Source: Deltaproteobacteria bacterium
GTDB taxonomy: Bacteria; Myxococcota_A; UBA9160; PR03
Length of the DNA: 64,000 nt
Direction: 5' to 3'
NCBI GenBank assembly: GCA_035063765.1
Contig: JAPSFT010000022.1
Span: forward strand, 1-64,000
In this document: positions 49,990 to 57,480 of the stretch, one piece after another
Numbering within the stretch: the first letter of the stretch is position 1
Layout of the letters: every line of letters starts with the position of its first letter
Program-made: the position numbers and the translations under genes
The notes under the pieces: model-generated
The model's database searches: none
The model's input: only the letters and a program-made list of their open reading frames with translations
Told to the model about the DNA's origin: nothing

Positions 49990-50690
49990 TCGCCGAAGCG
50001 CGAGATCCCTCCGAATCCGATGATGCCCGTCCCCGCCATCACGGCGAACGGCTCACCGAATTCCGTCACAGCTGCGCGCGTCTCGCCGAACGCCGCGAAC
50101 GAGGAGGCGGGCAGCGACGGCCCCGAAGCGCTGAAGCCCACCAGCACCTGGCCGTGCGCGTTGGCGGCGATCGACGGATAGAGAAGGTCGAGGGTCTCGC
50201 TATCGAGGAAGCCCCCCCCTGACGCACCGCGAGCGTCGCCGGCTCGAGCTCGAGCCAGCGGATCGCCGCGTGGCCCCAGAAACCCTGCACGCCGTGCGCG
50301 ACCCAGATCGAGCCGCCGATCTGGACCGGAGAGGCGAGGTGACCGTCTCCGGTGTCGAGCTGGCTTCCGCTCGGCTGGAGCGCGTTGGCCGGCTCCGGCC
50401 GCTGTGCGACCGGAAGATACGGGCCCGACGCGAGCGTCGGCGCGGTGGCGGAGCCGCCGATGCGGGTGGTCTGGACCAGCCCGAGGAAGGCGAGCGCGGT
50501 CGAGATCATCCAGCCCGGGCGCCCCAAGGCCTCGGGCTCGAGCCGCGTCAGCGGCTGCGGGGCGAAGCCGGTCCGGGCGAGGAGAGCCCGCTCGAAGAAG
50601 GTCGCCTGCGCGATCAAGGGCGGATCCGCGAGCAGGTCGGCCTTGGGCACGACCAGCACGTCGACCGCGATCGGAAGCCCTTCCAGCAGG
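49608..50690 (-). pseudogene. PEP-CTERM protein gene, 5'-truncated and frameshifted
   Basis: Reads (minus strand) ILLEGLPIAVDVLVVPKADLLADPPLIAQATFFERALLARTGFAPQPLTRLEPEALGRPG to LELEPATLAVRQGG, then after a C8 run (plus strand 50212-50219) continues in another frame as FLDSETLDLLYPSIAANAHGQVLVGFSASG to AFRAPEPLGWATGLAAGATLAPLARRRLRR. The 5' end stops at the R1 repeat at 50693, so signal peptide and start are missing. Beyond the Arg cluster it runs into antisense of the propeller gene without a native stop. Confidence 0.65.
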
Positions 50691-50692
50691 AT

Positions 50693-50776
50693 GGGTGGCA
50701 TGCTGCCGTCTCGGAGGCCACTCCCCGGAGGGTGTTTCCATAACTGCCGCCATCGCCCCGAGAACGATCCACCGCT
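50693..50776. repeat. R1 repeat, copy 1 (partial)
   Basis: About 84 bp nearly matching copies at 55585 and 59229, including GGCATGCTGCCGTCTCGGAG and CCACTCCCCGGAGGGT, TTCCATAAC and GATCCACCGCT. It ends exactly where the group II intron 3' end begins; copies 2 and 3 continue another 120-130 bp beyond the same point. Its other side truncates a PEP-CTERM gene. Confidence 0.85.
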
Positions 50777-52731
50777 GTCGAGTAGCCCGGGGCAGTTGCC
50801 CACCCCGGGCCCTCTCCAGATCCGGACAAGGAGATTTCCACCATCCGGCTCCTCCGTGGAGGCGGCTCGTGGCTACCGGCCCCAGATGCGGACCGTGATC
50901 CGGGGACGCGGGAACGGAAGCTGTTCGAGAAGAGCAGCGAACCGCTCCCAGGTGAGACGTGTGCGCTGGCTGCGACGACACAGCCACTTGTACCAGGCCC
51001 GCTTCGCCGCTTCGACGAGCAGCAGCAGACTGCGGAAGTTGCCGCTGACGCCGAAGTAGTTGAAGTGGCCCCGCAATCGTCGCGTGAGCGCTGCGTGCTG
51101 AACCCTTACCGGAAGGTGCCGATGGAGATGGCACCAGTCGGTGATGGACTGGATCGCCCGTCTCAGGCTCGCACGCCGAGTCTTGCACGTGATCCACCAA
51201 CGACCCCGTCGAGAGCGCGCCCAGTAGAGCGTGAACCCGAGGAAGTCGAAGGTGGCCAGACCTTTCCCGCTCTTCTGCCCCGCCGGCGGGCGCCGGAAGG
51301 GCAGCAGCCGGGTCTTGTCCGGGTGCAGGGTCAGTCCGAAGCGCGCAAGCCGCTTGCCCAACACCGCCAGGACACGCCGCGCGTCCTCCTCGTGCTCGAA
51401 GCCGATGACGAAGTCGTCGGCGTAACGGATCAGGGTGGCCCTGCCCCGCAGCCGCGGCTTCACTTCGGTCTCGAACCAGAGGTCCAGCACGGAGTGCAAG
51501 TAGACGTTGCCGAGCAGCGGCGAGAGCACCGACCCTTGGGCGGTGCCGGTCTCCGGCGCGGAGAGCTCCGCGCCGTCGAGCACGCCCACGTGCAAACACT
51601 TGCCGATGAGCCGCAACAGCGACCCATCGGCAACCCGAATCTCGAGCATCTCCTTCAGCTTGGTGCGATCCAAACTGTCGAAGAAGGACACGATGTCGGC
51701 CTCGAGAATCCAGCTCACCTCGCCCCAGTGCACGATCTGGTTCAGGGCTCGGATGGCGTCATGGGCACTGCGTCCGGGCCGGAAGCCGTATGAGCAGTCC
51801 AAGAAGTCCTGCTCGTAGATCGCCTCCAGCACCTCGCGCACGGCGTCCTGGACCAGCTTGTCCTCGAACGCCGAGATCCCAATCGGCCGCGTCTTGCCCT
51901 GTTCCTTCGGGATGCGGACCCGTCGGATCGGCTGATGGCGATACCGCTTCGCCACGAGTCGCGCGTGCAGGTCCTGGAGGTTCGCCTCCAGCGCCTGCCC
52001 GTACTCCTCCTTCGTGATCCCATCCACACCCACCGCCGCATCCTTGCGCATGCGGTGATAGGCTCGTTCCAGGGCCGACACATCGAGGAGATGCGCCAGC
52101 GAGTGGAACCGTCCTTCGGGCTCTCGTTGCGCTCGTTCCACTACCTTCAGCAGTTCCGGTGACACGTCTCCCAACGTCGAGGCGTTGGACATGGTTCCCT
52201 CCTGAAGCTCATCTCCACACGGGCCGCCTTTGCTCGGCCGGGTCCGGGCACCACCCCGTTCCCCGACGTCGACGCTCCTATGCAGCCCTCCGACTCCCTC
52301 GCCCCCTTCGGTCGTGGCTTCGGTTCCCCTTGCGCACGGCCTACCTCGATGCGGGCGCTTGTTCTTGGCCGGCCGCGCGTGCGCCTGCAAACGCGCGACA
52401 CGTCGGAGACGGATCTCCGGCTCTCCGCATCACCGGTTGCGATCGAGGCGACGCGAGGGCCTCCCAGGTTCCTGGGCCGTCCTCTTCCTGCGTGCCGTGG
52501 TCGTACACCCCGCCGGATACGATCCCCTCCTCGCCCATCAAGACGGAGAGGTCGTCGTCGCCTTCAGGTCAAACAGAACCCTGGGCATCCGGGATGACAT
52601 AGATTTCGAGGCCGCAAACCCCACGGCCCACACGCTCGCGTGCCTACGCTTCGCCGGTCGTGTTGCCGCGACCGTCGCCAGGCTCGCTACCGGCTCGGGC
52701 GGGCTCACCCTTGGCCGGGCGGGCTTCGCAC
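50777..52731 (-). mobile_element. bacterial class C-like group II intron with RT
   Basis: The minus-strand 5' end at about 52731 reads GTGCGAAGCCCGCC with GAGCCTGGCGACGGTCGCGG about 60-80 nt inside, the class C intron 5' pattern. Downstream of the RT gene, a domain V-like hairpin (50851-50817, GAGCCGGATG...GTCCGGATCTG with a GAAA loop) and a domain VI-like hairpin with a GCCCCGGGCTACTCGAC end (to 50777) complete the intron. Length is about 1.95 kb, typical. The 3' exon is R1 copy 1; the 5' exon is different sequence, so the locus has been rearranged after insertion or by it. Confidence 0.75.
50873..52192 (-). CDS. ltrA: group II intron reverse transcriptase/maturase
   Basis: A 439-residue RT. 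Landmarks are GVDGITKEEY (RT0/1), GKTRPIGISAFEDKLVQDAVREVLEAIYEQDF, CSYGFRPGRSAHDAI, EADIVSFFDSLD, TAQGSVLSPLLGNVYLHSVLD and RYADDFVIGF with catalytic YADD at 257-260. The C-terminal maturase X domain is followed by RIWGR and no HNH endonuclease, as in class C introns. ATG 52192 (MSNASTLGDV) is preferred; the frame is open further upstream. Intact, so it could still support splicing. Confidence 0.93.
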   Translation of the reverse strand: MSNASTLGDVSPELLKVVERAQREPEGRFHSLAHLLDVSALERAYHRMRKDAAVGVDGITKEEYGQALEANLQDLHARLVAKRYRHQPIRRVRIPKEQGKTRPIGISAFEDKLVQDAVREVLEAIYEQDFLDCSYGFRPGRSAHDAIRALNQIVHWGEVSWILEADIVSFFDSLDRTKLKEMLEIRVADGSLLRLIGKCLHVGVLDGAELSAPETGTAQGSVLSPLLGNVYLHSVLDLWFETEVKPRLRGRATLIRYADDFVIGFEHEEDARRVLAVLGKRLARFGLTLHPDKTRLLPFRRPPAGQKSGKGLATFDFLGFTLYWARSRRGRWWITCKTRRASLRRAIQSITDWCHLHRHLPVRVQHAALTRRLRGHFNYFGVSGNFRSLLLLVEAAKRAWYKWLCRRSQRTRLTWERFAALLEQLPFPRPRITVRIWGR

Positions 52732-52755
52732 CCGCGGGACGACAAACGAAGTTTC

Positions 52756-53289
52756 ATGGAGTCATCGCATCCTCCAATCCCCTTCGACCAGCAGGGCCTG
52801 GTCGCACTGTTCGCCCTACGCATCGAGATGGGCGAGCAGCTCCCGGTGCACAAGGATCCGCCGACGGCGGGCGGCCGCTACCCGCTCCAGCTCACGGGCG
52901 GCCACACGCGCTGGAGCATCCACTCGGCGTGGCGCGACGACAAGCTGATGCTGCAGCAGCAGCGCGGCGAGCCGGTGGCGTACATGAGCGTCGACGACGC
53001 CGCGGCGCGCGGCATCCGCGACGGCGGGCGCGTGCGCGTTTGGAACGACCTCGACGCCTTCGAGATCATGGTGAAGGTGGCGCCGGGCGTGCGGCCGGGG
53101 CAGTTCATCATCTACCACGCGTGGGACAACTTCCACTTCAAGGGCCACAAGGGCTTCCAGGACCTGATCCCGACGCCGCTCAACCCGGTGGAGCTGGCGG
53201 GCGGGCAGTACCACCTGCGGCCGATAACGATCTGCCTGCAGCCGAGCCACACCGATCGCGACACGCGCGTCGAGGTGGCGCCGCTGTGA
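52756..53289 (+). pseudogene. C-terminal fragment of a type II DMSO reductase-family molybdoenzyme alpha subunit
   Basis: PLQLTGGHTRWSIHSAWRDDKLMLQQQRGEPVAYMS, then ARGIRDGGRVRVWNDLDAFEIMVKVAPGVRPGQFIIYHAWDNFHFKGHKGFQDLIPTPLNPVELAGG, is the C-terminal molydopterin-dinucleotide-binding domain of EbdA/SerA/DdhA-type alpha subunits (ethylbenzene dehydrogenase, selenate reductase, DMS dehydrogenase). These enzymes are about 900-1000 residues; only about 170 remain. The 5' side adjoins the group II intron. The usual beta (FeS) gene does not follow; the chaperone gene does. Confidence 0.75.
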
Positions 53290-53915
53290 GCGGTGCCGAC
53301 GCCGCGCTCGCCGCCGCGACGCGCAGCCGCGCGTACCTGCTCTTCGTGCGCGCCCTCGACTATCCCGACGCCGAGCACCTCGAGGACGTGCGTTCGCGCG
53401 CGCTCGCCGAGGCGCTGCGCGACACGCTCGCCGCGATCGACCCGCCCCTCGGCGAGGGCGACTGGGCCGCGCTCGCCGACGGCGGCAACGGCGACGAGGC
53501 ACTCGCGGTCGAGTACGCGCGGCTCTTCGACGTCGGCACGAGCGGTCCGCCCTGCCCGCTCCACGGCGGCCTCTACGGCGGCATGCGCATGCAGACGATG
53601 GAAGAGTGCGTGCGCTTCTACAATCACTTCGGCCTGACGCTCGCCGAAGCGCCGCGCGAGCTGCCCGACCATCTGGCGACGCAGCTCGAGTTCCTGCACT
53701 TCCTCGCCTTCCGCGAGGCCGAAGCGCACGAGGCGGGCGCCGACGCCGGACCGTGGCGGCGCGCCGCGCGCGACTTCGTCGAGCGCCATCCGGGGCGCTG
53801 GGTGCCGCGGCTGCGCAAGCGGCTCGCCGAGCAGAAGTCGGCGCCCTTCTTCAGCGCGCTCGTCGACCAGCTCGACCGCTTCCTCGCGAGCGAGCGCGCG
53901 CGCCTCGCTTCCTGA
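53286..53915 (+). CDS. TorD/NarJ-family molybdoenzyme maturation chaperone
   Basis: A 209-residue all-helical chaperone: RSRAYLLFVRALDYPDAEHLED, EYARLFDVGTSGPPCPLHGGLYGG, MEECVRFYNHFGLTLAEAPRELPDHLATQLEFLHFLAFREAEA, typical of TorD/DmsD-like proteins that protect the cofactor-free alpha subunit and its Tat signal. GTG 53286 overlaps the molybdoenzyme stop (GTGA), matching the delta/D subunit of ebdABCD-type operons. Its partner is truncated, so it may now be functionless unless other copies exist. Confidence 0.85.
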   Translation: MSGADAALAAATRSRAYLLFVRALDYPDAEHLEDVRSRALAEALRDTLAAIDPPLGEGDWAALADGGNGDEALAVEYARLFDVGTSGPPCPLHGGLYGGMRMQTMEECVRFYNHFGLTLAEAPRELPDHLATQLEFLHFLAFREAEAHEAGADAGPWRRAARDFVERHPGRWVPRLRKRLAEQKSAPFFSALVDQLDRFLASERARLAS

Positions 53916-53934
53916 GCACACGCGCGCCGACCTG

Positions 53935-54453
53935 TTGGCCTCGTTCGCGGAGACGGTGCAGGGAACCGACACGGGCCACGCCTACTTCGACTACGGCGAC
54001 GTGGACCTCGTGCTCGGCGACGACGCCGCGCGCCTGCTCGACGACGCCGGCACCGGCCCGACCGAGACGCCGGTGCTCTTCGAGGCGACCGCCGAGAGCG
54101 ATCCCGCCTTCGAGGCGGTGGCCGCACTCCTCACCAACGGCGAGCCCGACGAGTTCGTGATCGAGCTCACCGGCGCGTCGGGCGGCGGGATCGGCGTCGG
54201 CACCAACGACTGCGGCCTGTTCTGGAACGACTACGAGTGCGGCGCCGGTATCGACCTGCAGGGCGGTGCGATCGACCGCATCACGCTCGCGGTGCGAAGG
54301 CTCGCGCTCGCGCCGATCGACCCGTTCGGCACCGAGATCGTCTTCGAGGTCGCGCTCGAGGTGTGCGGCACGCCTGAGCCGGCGGCGCTGGCGTCGGGCC
54401 TCGCGGCGCTCGCCGCGCTGTCGCTCACGCGGCGCGCTCGCAGCGCGCGCTAG
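53935..54453 (+). CDS. PEP-CTERM-tail protein lacking a signal peptide
   Basis: The frame from TTG 53935 encodes a soluble beta-rich domain (FEAVAALLTNGEPDEFVIELTGASGGGIG, CGLFWNDYECGAGIDLQGGAIDRITLAVRRLALAPIDPFGTEIVFEVALEVCG) and TPEPAALASGLAALAALSLTRRARSAR, a PEP-CTERM tail. No export signal precedes it; the frame is open into the TorD 3' end. A surface tail without a signal peptide indicates loss of the 5' end. The 3' end overlaps the convergent next gene by 4 nt. Confidence 0.6.
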   Translation: MASFAETVQGTDTGHAYFDYGDVDLVLGDDAARLLDDAGTGPTETPVLFEATAESDPAFEAVAALLTNGEPDEFVIELTGASGGGIGVGTNDCGLFWNDYECGAGIDLQGGAIDRITLAVRRLALAPIDPFGTEIVFEVALEVCGTPEPAALASGLAALAALSLTRRARSAR

Positions 54454-55349
54454 CGGCGACGCCTGGCGCGGAAGAGAACGCCGAGCGCGCCGAGCGCGGC
54501 GGCGAGCGCCGCGCTCGAGCCCGGCTCCGGCGCGGTCAGGCCGGAGATGTAGACGGTCGAGTCCCAGGCCGAGTCGTCGCGATCGCCGATGATGAAGCGC
54601 AGTGTGTTGCCCGTCGGGTTCACGGGCCCGCCGAAGACGAGCAGCGGGTTGCCGCCCGGGGCGAGTACCCCGTTGAGCTCGGTGCCGGCGATCGCCGCCA
54701 TGTCGGGGTGCGTGATGTTGACGGGCTGGCTCGCGACGAAGGCCACGTTCGTGCCGTTCAGGAACATCCCGAAGCCGTCGAAGTAGCCGACCTCCGTGAA
54801 CTCCGGGTACTCCTCGGAGCCGAACACCACGTTGAAGCGCACGTAGCCTTGGCCCGGCTGCATGTCGAAGGTGACGAGCAGCTCGGTCACGTCGAAGTGT
54901 TCGAAGGTTTCGGCCCCGACGGTGGTGATCGGGTCGAGCAGCGCCTCCTGCGCGGGCGTCGCCTCGGCGAACCCGTAGTTGACCAGGTCGAAGTACACGC
55001 CCGAGGTGTCGTCGGCGGTGTTGGCTCCGTCCCCGTAGCGCTCCACGGCGCCGGTGCTGAGCACGACGCCGGCGCCGATGCCATAGGTGCCGCTCGGGTT
55101 CGTATACGTCCCCGACGACGTCTCGAAGGTTCCGGGCGTCTCGAAGCTCTCCTGGGTGAATCCCGAGAGCGTGACGCCGGTGACGATGATGCCGGTGCTG
55201 CCCGAGCCGAGCAGCGCGTTCACCAGAGCCGTCGTGTTCTGCGTGGCCGTGACGGTGATGGCGAGGGCCGGCGCCGAAAGCCAGAGCATCGACCCGAGCA
55301 GCAGCGAACCGAGCACCCGTAGAGCGCGCGACGACCCGGCCTCGTTCAT
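54450..55349 (-). CDS. choice-of-anchor L-type protein with PEP-CTERM tail
   Basis: A 299-residue protein: signal peptide to about residue 30 (APALA), then ITVTATQNTTALVNALLGSGSTGIIVTGVTLSG, TYGIGAGVVLSTGAVERYG, FDMQPGQGYVRFNVVFGSEEYPEFTEVGYFDGFGMFLNGTNVAF, the choice-of-anchor L pattern (FGSEEY.E). APEPGSSAALAAALGALGVLFRARRRR is the sorting tail. Seemingly intact with ATG 55349 and GGAGGAATCGCTTC upstream. Surface adhesin-type role inferred. Confidence 0.88.
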   Translation of the reverse strand: MNEAGSSRALRVLGSLLLGSMLWLSAPALAITVTATQNTTALVNALLGSGSTGIIVTGVTLSGFTQESFETPGTFETSSGTYTNPSGTYGIGAGVVLSTGAVERYGDGANTADDTSGVYFDLVNYGFAEATPAQEALLDPITTVGAETFEHFDVTELLVTFDMQPGQGYVRFNVVFGSEEYPEFTEVGYFDGFGMFLNGTNVAFVASQPVNITHPDMAAIAGTELNGVLAPGGNPLLVFGGPVNPTGNTLRFIIGDRDDSAWDSTVYISGLTAPEPGSSAALAAALGALGVLFRARRRR

Positions 55350-55488
55350 GAAGCGATTCCTCCGGGCATCCCGGCGCAGCGGCGCGGGAGCGGGGCGGAG
55401 TATGGCGCGCGGCACGCACCCTGCCCACGACACGACGCGCCGGCGAGGATGCGCGCTCCCTGCGCAATCCCCTCGCGTGCGCGGCGCG

Positions 55489-55583
55489 TCATCGTCGAGT
55501 CTCGTCCGAGGCCAAGCGCTCGCGCAGCGCACGGATCGCCGGCCCGTCGCGCACCGCCGCCGCGCGAGCCAGATCGATCTCGG
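55489..55583 (-). pseudogene. C-terminal fragment of an unidentified gene cut by R1
   Basis: About 31 codons on the minus strand, AEIDLARAAAVRDGPAIRALRERLASDETRR then TGA at 55491-55489, with the composition of a real helical C-terminus. Its 5' side is R1 copy 2. Too short to identify. Confidence 0.35.
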
Positions 55584-55584
55584 C

Positions 55585-55789
55585 TGGCATGCTGCCGTCT
55601 CGGAGGCCACTCCCCGGAGGGTGGTTCCATAACGGCCGCTATCGGCTCTCGATCCACCGCTTGTTCGCCCTTCCATGATGGCGGTCAACCCTGCAGTTGA
55701 GTCTCGCGCACACGTTCCCCGTCTCGGGCTCTTCCGCCCGCGCCTCGCCCTCCCGCGCCGTTGCACCGCACCGCCTCCGGCCGCGAGCC
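55585..55789. repeat. R1 repeat, copy 2
   Basis: About 205 bp that closely matches 59229-59439 and, for its first approximately 80 bp, 50693-50776. The final approximately 120 bp with copy 3 are almost identical (CGCTTGTTCGCCCTTCCATG, GCGGTCAACCCTGCAGTTGA, TCTCGCGCACACGTTCCCCG). No inverted ends or open coding capacity were identified. It borders a gene fragment on the left and the IS110 region on the right. Confidence 0.85.
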
Positions 55790-55984
55790 AGGAGCTTCCA
55801 TCCTTCCATTCGTGCTCGAGCGCGCTCGCGTGCGGGCTCGGCACACGTTGCCTTACGGGAGAAGGGACCGGCCAATCTATCCGACGGATTTCTATCCGAC
55901 GGCTTCGTCGGAAGGAGCCAAGGGCGAACGCGGCCTGGTCCCCGCTGACTCCCTCGGCGGCGGCCTTGGATGGCGTGCGGTGGT

Positions 55985-57055
55985 TCAGGCGACATGCCGT
56001 GTGTCGTCGACATCGACGCGCAGTCGTTTCGGATCGTAGACGGTCCCATCGCGCAGAACGGAGTAGGCGATGCGCAGCAGATGCCGAGCCAACGCGACCG
56101 TCGCGATCTTCCGTCGCCCCCGCGAGGTGTGCCCGCGCGCCCCGATCGCCTGCAACGGCATCGCGTCCGCTCCTCGGCAGCGGTTCATGAGCACGTGCGC
56201 AGCCTGTACCAGCGTCGACCGCAGCGCTTTCGAGCCGATCTTCGTGATCGATCCCAGGCGCTGCGCGTCGCCACTCGGCCGAACCGAGGGCACGAGACCC
56301 GCGTACGCGGCCAGGGCCTTCGCATCCGGGAAGCGCCGCACGTCGCCCACCCAGGCGTAGATCGTCGTCGCTGTGAGCGCGCCCACGCCGGGAATCGTCT
56401 GCAGCCGCTTGATCGCTTCGACCGTCTTCGCTCGCTCCCGAAGCTCCGCCTCGGCCTGCCGCAGCTCGAGCGAGAGCGCGGCCTATTGGCGCTGACACAG
56501 CTCCAGGAGATCGCCGAGGTGCCCATCGATCCCCTGCGGTGAGGCCAGGATCTGGTCGAGAGCCGTCCGCAGGTAGTACCCGCCGGTGCGGACCTTGTAG
56601 CCCGAGGCGCGCAGGGCGCACCGGGCCCGGTACTGCCAGCGATTGCGATCCGTCTGGATCATCCGGCGCCGTGTGAGCAGGGCCCGCAGCCCCCGGATCT
56701 CGCCGGTCGGGAGATAGACCGGGTGCGGATGCATCCCGGTTTGCAAGGCGCGGGCGATCCAGAAGGCGTCCCGTCGGTCGGTCTTCTTGCGCGAGGAGGC
56801 GATCCTCCGCAGCTGCTGCGCGTTGAACGAGAGGATCTCTACACCAGCCCCCGCCACCGCATCGTGCACCCGGTAGGCCATGGTCCCGACCTCCTGCGCC
56901 ACCCGCAGCCCGCCCTCTCTCGAGAGCTCCGCCACCAGCTCCCCGAGCGCTGGAACACTCGTCTAGACCTTCCCCCGAGCTCGAATCTCCCCGTCCTCGT
57001 CCAGCAAGCACCAGACGCTTGCCTGACTGTGCACGTCGATGCCAAGATACTGCAC
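55985..57055 (-). pseudogene. IS110-family transposase with two in-frame TAG codons
   Basis: One frame from GTG 57055: VQYLGIDVHSQASVWCLLDEDGEIRARGKV, TAG (56965-56963), ELVAELSREGGLRVAQEVG...FNAQQLRRIASSRKKTDRRDAFWIARAL with the DRRDA acidic motif of the RuvC-like DEDD domain, TAG (56485-56483), then ELRERAKTVEAIKRLQTIPGVGALTATTIYAWVGDVRRFPDAKALAAYAGLVPS and GSITKIGSKALRSTLVQAAH, the Transposase_20 domain with the active Ser. No frameshift is needed. Since TAG ends other genes here, these are nonsense mutations. Confidence 0.85.
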
Positions 57056-57190
57056 GGTCCCCTCCGTTCGGGTCGAGCATCCAAGCCGGCTCGACCGGTG
57101 ACTTTGGACCCGGGCCGACAGGCCCGAGGCCGTCCCTCGTTTCCCGAACAGGAACCGTATGTCGGCTCGCGACGGAGGGGACCCCGCCGC
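57056..57190 (-). ncRNA. candidate IS110 bridge RNA region
   Basis: The leader between the IS end and the transposase GTG is strongly structured. The 12 bp ACGGAGGGGACC/GGTCCCCTCCGT inverted repeat (57172-57183 with 57056-57067) encloses two hairpins: an 8 bp stem GGTCGAGC/GCTCGACC at 57071-57096 and GGGCC/GGCCC at 57113-57126. IS110-group elements encode a bridge RNA in the non-coding end 5' of the recombinase. Size and position fit; the guide loops are not resolved here. Confidence 0.5.
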
Positions 57191-57235
57191 AGTCAATGGC
57201 TGACACGGCAGCCATCATGGCATCTACCCGTAGCC

Positions 57236-57458
57236 GGCGCGCGACGACGCGGCCGGGATCGCCGTAGCGCCACGCGCCGCGCGGCACGTAGATCGCCTCG
57301 GCGCGCGCCAGGAGCTTCGGCGCGCCCGAGTCCATGCCCGCCTGCTCCAGCGCGGCGACCATCATCGCGAGCGGCTCGGCGCCTTGCCGCGGGTCCTCGA
57401 CGCGCTGCAGGATCTGCCCGACGCCGACCACTACCGGTGTCGCGTCCGCTCCGCTCAT
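57236..57458 (-). pseudogene. 5' fragment of a thiolase-like gene interrupted by IS110
   Basis: ATG 57458 (GGAGAGCCG upstream) starts SGADATPVVVGVGQILQRVEDPRQGAEPLAMM, then DSGAPKLLARAEAIYVPRGAWRYGDPGRVVARRL, the N-terminus of an acetyl-CoA acetyltransferase/thiolase-like protein. It breaks after about 75 residues where the IS110 begins. The remainder was not found to the left of the IS, so more than a simple insertion occurred. The active-site Cys region is absent. Confidence 0.7.
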
Positions 57459-57480
57459 CGGCTCTCCTCGCTTCTCGGTG

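Larger units (their letters stand above)
55950..57235 (-). mobile_element. IS110-family insertion sequence (inactive)
   Basis: Holds a DEDD-type transposase reading frame with two in-frame amber codons, a structured 5' leader of about 130 nt, and an insertion point inside a thiolase gene on the right (near 57235). The left end is not sharp; 55790-55950 holds unassigned sequence containing the short repeat TATCCGACGG. IS110 elements lack long terminal inverted repeats, consistent with what is seen. Confidence 0.65.

Noticed and set aside
45750-50222. 1490-codon plus-strand frame
   Set aside because: Antisense of the CLCA-like gene and neighbours, Arg-rich without domains; it exists only because TAA/TAG/TGA are rare at this GC.
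50693-50776. R1 as an integron attC site targeted by the class C intron
   Set aside because: Only one CCATAAC/GTTATGG core is visible, without a paired core or simple-site spacing, and no integron integrase is present.
52230-53915. 561-residue fusion upstream of the TorD-like gene
   Set aside because: The upstream 350 codons are intron antisense and out-of-frame molybdoenzyme sequence; the chaperone starts at GTG 53286.
55985-57055. Genetic code change (TAG reassigned) suggested by the IS110 frame
   Set aside because: Many intact genes in the window end in TAG, so it is a normal stop.
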